This document shows, piece after piece, positions 1 to 4,690 of a DNA stretch of 11,913 nt. The stretch covers positions 1-11,913 of the forward strand of contig CALLCD010000222.1 in NCBI GenBank assembly GCA_938049795.1. The letters run 5' to 3'. Both the position numbers and the translations under genes were made by a program. The DNA comes from an uncultured Hyphomonadaceae bacterium (GTDB taxonomy: Bacteria; Pseudomonadota; Alphaproteobacteria; Caulobacterales; Hyphomonadaceae). Positions within the stretch are counted from its first letter, which is position 1, and every line of letters starts with the position of its first letter. The notes beneath the pieces are model-generated. The model was not told where the DNA came from. It did no database searches and was given only the letters and a program-made list of their open reading frames with translations.

Positions 1-517
1 AAACGACATCCGCTTTCTCGGCTCCGGCCCGCGCTCTGGCCTTGGCGAGCTGGCCCTGCCGGAGAATGAGCCGGGCTCCTCGATCATGCCCGGCAAAGTG
101 AACCCGACCCAATGCGAAGCGCTGACGATGGTCTGCGCGCAAGTGATGGGCAACAATACGGCGATGAGCGTCGCAGGCAGCCAAGGCCATTTCGAGCTCA
201 ATGTCTATAAGCCCGTCATGGCGTATAATATGCTCCAGTCGATCCGCCTGCTGGCCGACAGTTCCAACGCGTTTACCGACAAATGCGTCACCGGCATTGT
301 CGCGCGCGAGGATAATATCGCCGACCTTGTGGGCCGCTCGCTGATGCTCGTCACCGCGCTCGCCCCCTCCATCGGCTATGACAAGGCCACCGAGATTGCC
401 AAAAAGGCCCACAAAACCGGCTCGACCCTGAAAGAAGCGGCGCTTGCGCTCGGCTATGTCACCTCCGAGGAATACGACGCGGTGGTGCGGCCGGAGGATA
501 TGCTGGGGCCGAAATAG
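1..517 (+). CDS. fumC: Class II fumarate hydratase (fumarase C), C-terminal part, 5' end outside window
   Basis: Fumarase C interconverts fumarate and L-malate in the TCA cycle as a cytoplasmic homotetramer. The reading frame starts at base 2 and gives 171 residues, about the last third of a protein that is usually near 465 residues. The fumarate lyase signature GSSIMPGKVNPTQCE lies at codons 26-40; the second Ser of GSS matches the catalytic loop serine. The block GSQGHFELNVYKPV and the C-terminal block with TGSTLKEAAL are typical of class II fumarases rather than aspartase or argininosuccinate lyase. The stop is TAG at 515-517. There is no hairpin terminator after it, so fumC transcripts may read into the toxin-antitoxin cassette, whose antitoxin starts 37 bp downstream. 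Aspartase is the nearest alternative, but the overall match favours fumarase. Confidence 0.96.
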   Translation, partial: NDIRFLGSGPRSGLGELALPENEPGSSIMPGKVNPTQCEALTMVCAQVMGNNTAMSVAGSQGHFELNVYKPVMAYNMLQSIRLLADSSNAFTDKCVTGIVAREDNIADLVGRSLMLVTALAPSIGYDKATEIAKKAHKTGSTLKEAALALGYVTSEEYDAVVRPEDMLGPK

Positions 518-518
518 G

Positions 519-548
519 TTTGCAAAATTATGCGTTTTGCATTATGCA
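519..548 (+). promoter_or_regulatory. Candidate promoter/operator of the toxin-antitoxin cassette, with inverted repeat
   Basis: The gap between fumC and the antitoxin is AT-rich against GC-rich flanks. It holds a perfect inverted repeat: TGCAAAA (521-527), a 7-base spacer, and TTTTGCA (535-541). This is followed by overlapping GCATTAT repeats (539-545 and 546-552). A plausible -35 is TTTGCA (519-524) and a plausible -10 is TATGCA (543-548), 18 bp apart. Transcription would then begin about at the ATG at 555, giving a leaderless mRNA; no Shine-Dalgarno sequence is visible. The repeat lies between the two promoter boxes, as expected for an autoregulatory operator. Promoter boxes are inferred from weak matches; the inverted repeat is seen directly. 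Confidence 0.5.
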
Positions 549-554
549 TTATGT

Positions 555-1010
555 ATGGATTTGAGAACCTGGCGTAAACGTAACGGGCTCACCGGTGCGC
601 AATTCGCTGAACTGTGCGGCGTGGCGTATTCGACCTTGGCTGGCTATGAAAATGGCAGTCGGCGTCCGCGTCCGAAGATTGCCCAACGCATAGAGGCCGC
701 GACCAATGGCGAGGTCAGCGCGGCGGAACTGCTGGGGATTGTTGGCACTCTGGCGGCGCGTGAAGACCCTGCCGGTTTTGCGGGGGAGCCTTCGGTTGCG
801 ATCCCAATCCCCGAACGCCTCCTCGCGCTGGCCAATGAGCAGGGGCTTGATGTGCCGGCTTTGATTGCGGACGGGGGGATTGAAAGGCTGGAACAAGCGC
901 TAAGAGATAGTTTCCTCCAACGTCACCGCAAAGCCATCGAAGCAAACCGGCGGCACATTGACGCCCACGGAACATTTGGCGAGCGCATGGGCGCATGGCG
1001 ACGCATGTGA
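555..1010 (+). CDS. CcdA-type antitoxin with an N-terminal XRE helix-turn-helix domain
   Basis: The predicted product has 151 residues. Residues 1-62 look like an XRE/Cro helix-turn-helix (LRTWRKRNGLTGAQFAELCG, then YSTLAGYENGSRRPRP). Residues 63-79 form a linker. Residues 80-118 resemble the CcdA ribbon-helix-helix: a strand VAIPIP, a helix from ERLLALANEQGL, and a second helix to about residue 118. Residues 119-151 resemble the CcdB-binding tail of CcdA; RRHIDAHGTFGER parallels F-plasmid CcdA RFIEMNGSFAD. It should neutralise the CcdB-like protein encoded immediately downstream and repress its own promoter. The frame stays open upstream to at least 444, but 555 is chosen because XRE domains begin this close to the N-terminus and because fumC occupies the upstream sequence. 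No Shine-Dalgarno is present. The domain calls rest on reading alone; the fusion itself is a single uninterrupted frame. Confidence 0.82.
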   Translation: MDLRTWRKRNGLTGAQFAELCGVAYSTLAGYENGSRRPRPKIAQRIEAATNGEVSAAELLGIVGTLAAREDPAGFAGEPSVAIPIPERLLALANEQGLDVPALIADGGIERLEQALRDSFLQRHRKAIEANRRHIDAHGTFGERMGAWRRM

Positions 1011-1309
1011 AGAAGTTTGACGTATGTCTTGTTGATGACCCGGGCGGCGTGATCGCTGTGGTCATTGTTCAGGGCGAGATCTATCTCGATTTGCCAAGCA
1101 TTCTTGTGATCCCGCTCATTGCGGCGGACAGTCCCCTTGTGATCGAGGAGATCAATCCGGTCTTCGAACTTGCCGGACGACGGCTCGCCCTGAAGCCCGA
1201 ACAGACCGCCGGTATTTCGCCAAGCCAATTAGGCCAAAAAATTGCATCGCTCGCGGAGCAGGGCTTGCGCGTCACCAATGCGCTTGATCGTCTGATTGCC
1301 GGTTTTTGA
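995..1309 (+). CDS. ccdB: CcdB-family toxin (predicted DNA gyrase poison)
   Basis: CcdB proteins trap DNA gyrase on cleaved DNA by binding GyrA. The sequence follows F-plasmid CcdB along its length: FDVCLVDD at the start, the strand pair ending LVIPLIAAD (compare MVIPLASA), then the middle block ISPSQLGQKIASL (compare VPVSVIGEEVADL) and a final helix NALDRLIAGF (compare NAINLMFWGI). Length is 104 residues from ATG 995, or 100 from GTG 1007. The GTG would give a 4-bp GTGA overlap with the antitoxin stop and a length close to the 101 residues of F CcdB, so it may be the true start. The Trp of the gyrase-contacting WGI tail is Ala here, but the Gly is kept. From memory, the Vibrio fischeri CcdB also lacks that Trp, so loss of toxicity cannot be assumed. 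Translation is probably coupled to the antitoxin. Confidence 0.85.
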   Translation: MATHVKKFDVCLVDDPGGVIAVVIVQGEIYLDLPSILVIPLIAADSPLVIEEINPVFELAGRRLALKPEQTAGISPSQLGQKIASLAEQGLRVTNALDRLIAGF

Positions 1310-1311
1310 AC

Positions 1312-1758
1312 ATGCTCACCATCAACAGAATAGCCGACCAGCTTCCGCCAGATTTTGCTGAGCTTCTGTCCGCAAGCCAGCGTCAGGGCATTCGAAATAT
1401 GACACTTCTTTTCGAACACTGGCAAGATGGCACCGAACGCTTTGACGGGGAGGGCGAGGCCCTGTTCGCAGCAAAGTCCGGAGAGATGCTCCTCGGCATG
1501 GCTGGTGTGTCGGTCGAACGCAATCTTGAGACCCGCGCCATGCGGATGCGTCGGCTCTATGTGTTGCCCAACTACCGGCGCCAAGGCATTGCTTCAAGTC
1601 TTGCGCAGCGCTGTATTGATCATGGTTCCGAGACCGCAGACCTATTGACCTGCAATGCACGCGCGTCCAAAGCGACCGGACCCTTTTGGGAGCATATGGG
1701 CTTTGCTCCTATTGATTGGCCGAATATCACGCACTGCCTGCGCAAATCCGCGCCCTAA
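1312..1758 (+). CDS. GNAT-family N-acetyltransferase
   Basis: This 148-residue protein has the GNAT fold signature. Residues 77-101 hold motif A, the acetyl-CoA pyrophosphate loop: MRMRRLYVLPNYRRQGIA, where RRQGIA fits the (Q/R)-x-x-G-x-(G/A) pattern. Residues 125-131 (FWEHMGF) match motif B. The substrate is not predictable. The ATG at 1312 lies 2 bp after the ccdB-like stop; a TTG at 1306 would overlap that stop instead. Both have weak ribosome-binding sites, so coupling to ccdB is likely and the gene reads as the third member of the cassette. GNAT toxins such as TacT exist but normally pair with their own RHH antitoxins. Here the GNAT could be a toxin modifier, a gene hitching on the promoter, or an unrelated detoxification enzyme. 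The stop overlaps the stop of the opposing gene by 4 bp. Confidence 0.9.
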   Translation: MLTINRIADQLPPDFAELLSASQRQGIRNMTLLFEHWQDGTERFDGEGEALFAAKSGEMLLGMAGVSVERNLETRAMRMRRLYVLPNYRRQGIASSLAQRCIDHGSETADLLTCNARASKATGPFWEHMGFAPIDWPNITHCLRKSAP

Positions 1759-2759
1759 AGACAGTGCTGGTTGCCGCGTCGTGCGATGTTGAAGCCTGCG
1801 TCCAGAACTTGCGCTGTCTCTGCTGATGCCGGATCACCGATTGGGTTGGTGTGGTTGTAGTGGATAAAGTGGATGCGTTGGCGGATGTCGTCTGGCGCGT
1901 CGGCAAATAGCGCCATTGTTTCGGTCACGCGCGGGTGCGGTATTTCGGACATGTCCCGCCCGGGCAGTTCATTGTCGTCAAAAAAGGTTGCATCCACAAA
2001 GGCGTAATCGACCTCGCGGACTAACTGCACAATGTCGATGCCATGCTCGACCTGCCAGTCCTCCCAACTGTCAATGTCGGGCACAAACAGCGCCGAGGCG
2101 TTTGCGCCCTTGATGACATAGCCAACGGTTTCGGAATATTCATCCCTATGCGGAACTTGATAAGGCGTGACGGTGAGGGTGCCGGATAGATCAACCCCAG
2201 CCTTATCATTCAGTTCACGGAGTTTGATATTGCCCAGATCGACGAGCTGTCCCCAAGGGCCGTTCTGGCGCAAGAATTTGCTCATGCGCGGCATCGCATA
2301 GACCGGCAGATCACGCGCGCCCGCCGCTTCGCGACCAAAAAACATCAGCCCCGTATAGTGGCCGATATGGGCATGGGTGATGAACACGCCATCCAGATGG
2401 AGCCCTTTTTCTTCGCGGCCCGTATGCACATCAAATGCGCGAAGCTGGGCGGTGATTTGCGGGGTCGCATCGAACAGGTAGCGCTGGTCGGCCTTATGGT
2501 CAAAAACGCCAAGCGACACCGGAAAGAGTTGGCGCGCTGGGTCTTGCCATGCGGGGTCTTGCGAATTGCCGATTTGCGGCGCGCCTGCGTCTTGCCCTGC
2601 GCCGAGTACGAACAGTTCGAGATCACAGCTTGCAGAAGCGGGGGGCGCGGCGGGCGTCTCCGACTGCGCGCTCTGGCTCGCCGTCCCGTCAGAACAGGCC
2701 GCAAGCAGGCCGAGCCCGAACGCTGCGCCCGCTCTGCGCCAGGGTGCCGATCCCATCAT
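1755..2759 (-). CDS. PqqB-like metallo-beta-lactamase-fold lipoprotein
   Basis: This 334-residue exported hydrolase begins with a lipoprotein signal: MMGSAPWRRAG, a hydrophobic stretch, and the lipobox LLAAC with C22 as the lipidation site. A Ser/Ala/Pro-rich spacer to about residue 44 would tether the domain to the membrane. The MBL metal motif is THAHIGH at residues 128-134 (H129, H131, H134). The usual Asp before the last His is Gly133. Further ligand candidates are H204 (QVPHRDE), D228 or D230, and the block FIHYNHTNP at residues 298-306, which resembles the HINNTNP region of PqqB. An N-terminal block VLGAGQDAGAPQ also matches PqqB-like proteins. No other pqq gene is nearby, so a role in PQQ synthesis is not supported. 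The start at 2759 is chosen because GGGAGAG lies just upstream and the signal peptide follows directly; the frame itself extends to 2870. Confidence 0.85.
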   Translation of the reverse strand: MMGSAPWRRAGAAFGLGLLAACSDGTASQSAQSETPAAPPASASCDLELFVLGAGQDAGAPQIGNSQDPAWQDPARQLFPVSLGVFDHKADQRYLFDATPQITAQLRAFDVHTGREEKGLHLDGVFITHAHIGHYTGLMFFGREAAGARDLPVYAMPRMSKFLRQNGPWGQLVDLGNIKLRELNDKAGVDLSGTLTVTPYQVPHRDEYSETVGYVIKGANASALFVPDIDSWEDWQVEHGIDIVQLVREVDYAFVDATFFDDNELPGRDMSEIPHPRVTETMALFADAPDDIRQRIHFIHYNHTNPIGDPASAETAQVLDAGFNIARRGNQHCL

Positions 2760-2830
2760 ATGCTCTCCCGAACTCAAATATCCCATGCCGCAACAGGTCG
2801 AGCCCGTTCCCGCCAAAAGAGTGTGCATGT

Positions 2831-2858
2831 TTGGCCTTAGAGCACAATCGGCTAGAGT
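2831..2858 (+). promoter_or_regulatory. Candidate housekeeping promoter for the 96-aa protein gene
   Basis: TTGGCCT (2831-2837), 13 bases, then GCTAGAGT (2851-2858) approximates the Caulobacter-type sigma-73 consensus TTGACGS-N(10-14)-GCTANAWC. It sits 37 bp before the ATG at 2896. A 7-bp inverted repeat, ACAATCG (2844-2850) and CGATTGT (2877-2883), brackets the probable start site and could be an operator, but arms this short and widely spaced can arise by chance. Confidence 0.3.
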
Positions 2859-2895
2859 GCTGTTTTCCACCCGATTCGATTGTCAGGATGACGCC

Positions 2896-3186
2896 ATGAC
2901 CAATTTTACCGGCTCCAAAGCCAACCCGTCCGAGTTCGACGCCTATGCCAAGCTCGCGGACAATGAGCCCTATTTTGTCCTCAGCGCGCATGATCCGCTG
3001 TCGTCGGCGATTGTCGAATTGCACGCCTATATCGGCGCGGGGCAGGCGGGGGCTGCGCACAATAAGCTCGCCGAGATTATGGCGCTGACGTCGCAAAAGC
3101 CGCCGCGTCCAGCATCCAGCCCGAAATATCGTGAGACGTTCGCAATATCGCTGGCGATGGAGCAGTGGCGCGAGAGCAATTCATAG
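2896..3186 (+). CDS. Small conserved-looking hypothetical protein (96 aa)
   Basis: I do not recognise this family. The 96-residue product has no signal peptide or membrane segment and is probably cytoplasmic. It opens with MTNFTGSKANPSEFDAYAKL, continues through ALSSAIVELHAY-like helical sequence near residues 37-52, and ends with a helical tail FAISLAMEQWRESNS. The ATG at 2896 has AGGA at 2885-2888, a well-spaced Shine-Dalgarno, which decides this start although the frame is open further upstream across the divergent lipoprotein gene. The stop lies 7 bp before the DUF4169-like gene, so the two are probably co-transcribed. Codon use agrees with a real gene (GC-rich third positions). No function is proposed. 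Confidence 0.75.
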   Translation: MTNFTGSKANPSEFDAYAKLADNEPYFVLSAHDPLSSAIVELHAYIGAGQAGAAHNKLAEIMALTSQKPPRPASSPKYRETFAISLAMEQWRESNS

Positions 3187-3193
3187 TCTGCCG

Positions 3194-3370
3194 ATGGCCA
3201 AGCCAATCAATCTGAACAAGGCCCGTAAGACGCGCGCGAAAGCTTCCAAAGCGAAGACGGCGAGCGAAAACCGGATTAAATTCGGCCAGACCAAAGCCGA
3301 GCGTGAGGCCGAGGCCAAGCGCAAAGCCAAAGCGGCAGCCGAGCTCGACCGTGCCAAACGCGAGCGTTGA
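3194..3370 (+). CDS. DUF4169-like small basic protein
   Basis: The 58-residue product is rich in Lys, Ala, Arg and Glu and resembles DUF4169 proteins of Alphaproteobacteria. Those typically begin M-A-x-P-(I/V)-N-L-N-(K/R), carry a central (K/R)FG(R/Q)TKAE block, and end in a charged helix. Here the start is MAKPINLNKARK, the middle is IKFGQTKAEREAE, and the tail is an Ala/Lys/Glu helix. The function of the family is unknown. From memory, it is often encoded next to fumC, which agrees with fumC 2.7 kb upstream; here the toxin-antitoxin cassette and the lipoprotein lie between. The ATG at 3194 is chosen because it starts the conserved N-terminus. A longer frame from 3131 overlaps the preceding gene and is unlikely. 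Confidence 0.8.
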   Translation: MAKPINLNKARKTRAKASKAKTASENRIKFGQTKAEREAEAKRKAKAAAELDRAKRER

Positions 3371-3376
3371 GGCGCG

Positions 3377-3448
3377 CTAAACCAGCAGTGTGAGCGCCAG
3401 CGTCACGCCGATGGAAAAACCTGCAAGTCTGATCAGCCATTCTTTCAT
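3377..3448 (-). CDS. Possible 23-aa single-span membrane peptide
   Basis: A 24-codon frame encodes a short peptide that starts MKEWLIRLAGFSIG and ends in a hydrophobic LALTLLV tail. Two positive charges (K2, R7) precede an uncharged stretch of about 16 residues, so it could insert as a single membrane helix. It is convergent with the DUF4169-like gene, with its stop 7 bp from that gene's stop. No convincing Shine-Dalgarno precedes the ATG, and a frame this short can occur by chance. It is listed because the amphipathic start and hydrophobic remainder are coherent and the stretch has no other gene. Confidence 0.3.
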   Translation of the reverse strand: MKEWLIRLAGFSIGVTLALTLLV

Positions 3449-3521
3449 AGTTGGCGATGTTGCAGAATATGCGCCAAGTCCGATCATGTTTTCGACATAA
3501 ACTCATTCTACGGATTATGAT

Positions 3522-4565
3522 ATGAACATTGTCGTATTTCGAAAACTGGCAATTTCATCCGTCTTTGCGGGCTTGGCTTTTATGGGAGCCTGCGGTTGGA
3601 CGGACGCACCAGCCGGTCATGCGCAGACCTCAAAGGCGCCAGCCAGCCAAGCGCCCGAACCCTTCCTCAAACCGATCCGCGAGATGGGGACTGGCCCGGA
3701 ATGGGGCATGGCTTGTCCGACGTATTCCGGTACGGAGCATTTGGTGGAGCGGGCCAAAGACACAGTTATCTTGCTCGGCGAGCTGGCTGGAACGGACCAA
3801 TCGGCTGAGGCGGTTATCAGTCTGGTCTGTGATCTTCTGGCCAATGACATCCCCGTAAATTTGGGGCTCGCAATCCCGGACCCATATCTGCAGCGCTTAC
3901 AAGATCCCGATCGCAAAATCGAGCTTCTAAGAGAACGCATCTACGATGCGGCGCCGATCTTGTGGGATGGGGACTATCCAAGGTTTGGCACGCGCGGCAA
4001 TCGCAGACTGCTCGAAACAGTTTTGCGTTTGCAGCAAGACGGGCACGATATCGAACTGTTCGGCATGGTGCCGGAGATTTCGGGACGGGGAGAAGTTGTT
4101 CGCTATGAGGGGATGCCCCCGCTGATAGACCGTGAACTTGCAGCGGCGGGTGCTCGCTCGGAGGGCGAAGCAATCGTCTTTCTTACAGATACTGAGCATG
4201 GCACACGGATTTGGCGTGACCTTACTTTCAGATCACAGCATAACAGGCCGGTAGAGGTCCATGTTCAATTGACCCGCCAAACCCTGTTTTACAAGATGAT
4301 TCCGAGCGGGGGAGCCGCCTTGGTCTGGCGTCCGGGCAACAGCGACGACAGCAGTGAATACAAGGCGGGCGCAGTTCCCCAATTCCAACCTTTGCATCCA
4401 CCCGTCATGCCAACCGATAGAGTGTTCGGCGCGCTTATCCTGCCAGAGTGCGGCCCAAGCGAGAAATGCACGGTTCCAGACTCCGACGGGTACTATTTTA
4501 CCGGCGAGGCGACATTGTCCGCATCGGGCTTCCCCTTTGATCCCGAGCTTGAAATGGCAGAATGA
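3522..4565 (+). CDS. Exported, probably lipid-anchored Tiki/ChaN/EreA-like protein lacking the usual active-site residues
   Basis: The product has 347 residues. It begins with a signal peptide: basic residues R7 and K8, a hydrophobic core to about residue 20, then FMGAC with C24 as a possible lipidation site, although Met at -3 is atypical for a lipobox. A Pro/Ala/Ser-rich spacer follows to about residue 48. The core starts at TVILLGELAGTDQSAEAV (81-98) and runs to LANDIPVNLGLAIPD (106-120). This spacing resembles proteins with GExHGTxExP followed by a PVxxGLE block. Here His is Ala89, the first Glu is Gln93, and the Glu of GLE is Ala117. If the homology is right, this is a pseudoenzyme or a diverged binding protein. 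The region RFGTRGNRRLLETVLRL (154-170) resembles the following helix of that group. There is only a weak ribosome-binding site. The bidirectional hairpin at 4613-4641 can terminate it. Confidence 0.65.
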   Translation: MNIVVFRKLAISSVFAGLAFMGACGWTDAPAGHAQTSKAPASQAPEPFLKPIREMGTGPEWGMACPTYSGTEHLVERAKDTVILLGELAGTDQSAEAVISLVCDLLANDIPVNLGLAIPDPYLQRLQDPDRKIELLRERIYDAAPILWDGDYPRFGTRGNRRLLETVLRLQQDGHDIELFGMVPEISGRGEVVRYEGMPPLIDRELAAAGARSEGEAIVFLTDTEHGTRIWRDLTFRSQHNRPVEVHVQLTRQTLFYKMIPSGGAALVWRPGNSDDSSEYKAGAVPQFQPLHPPVMPTDRVFGALILPECGPSEKCTVPDSDGYYFTGEATLSASGFPFDPELEMAE

Positions 4566-4612
4566 TCCAATAGAGGCGATCACGCTTTGCTCAAGTGTCT
4601 CCGCCCCATAGA

Positions 4613-4641
4613 AAAAGCCCGGCCATTTTGACCGGGCTTTT
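4613..4641 (-). terminator. Rho-independent terminator of groESL, possibly bidirectional
   Basis: AAAAGCCCGG (4613-4622) and CCGGGCTTTT (4632-4641) form a perfect 10-bp stem with a 9-base loop. Reading the minus strand, the hairpin is followed by a run of T, so it should end the groES-groEL transcript 50 bp after the groEL stop. On the plus strand it follows the 347-aa gene by 47 bp and ends in TTTTG, so it may serve both convergent units. Confidence 0.85.
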
Positions 4642-4690
4642 GTGGTTTGGTTTGAAGGATGGGCCAGTTTGGCCTTCCGGGCTGTGAAGC

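Noticed and set aside
444..554. Upstream extension of the antitoxin frame to an ATG at 444.
   Set aside because: It overlaps the end of fumC in another frame, and the XRE domain naturally starts at 555.
715..1584. Minus-strand open frames across the toxin-antitoxin cassette (101 to 167 codons).
   Set aside because: They oppose three genes with family matches and show no domain or start signal.
1312..1758. Reading the GNAT as a TacT/AtaT-type toxin.
   Set aside because: No dedicated RHH antitoxin lies directly before it and a CcdB-like toxin already fills that role; the sequence is an ordinary GNAT. Kept only as an open possibility.
2760..2870. Longer start for the MBL lipoprotein at 2870.
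   Set aside because: It would put 37 extra residues before a clear lipoprotein signal peptide and ignores the good SD just before 2759.
3449..3521. A promoter for the 347-aa exported protein.
   Set aside because: TTGGCG at 3451 and other boxes have no partner at proper spacing, so no specific promoter is claimed.
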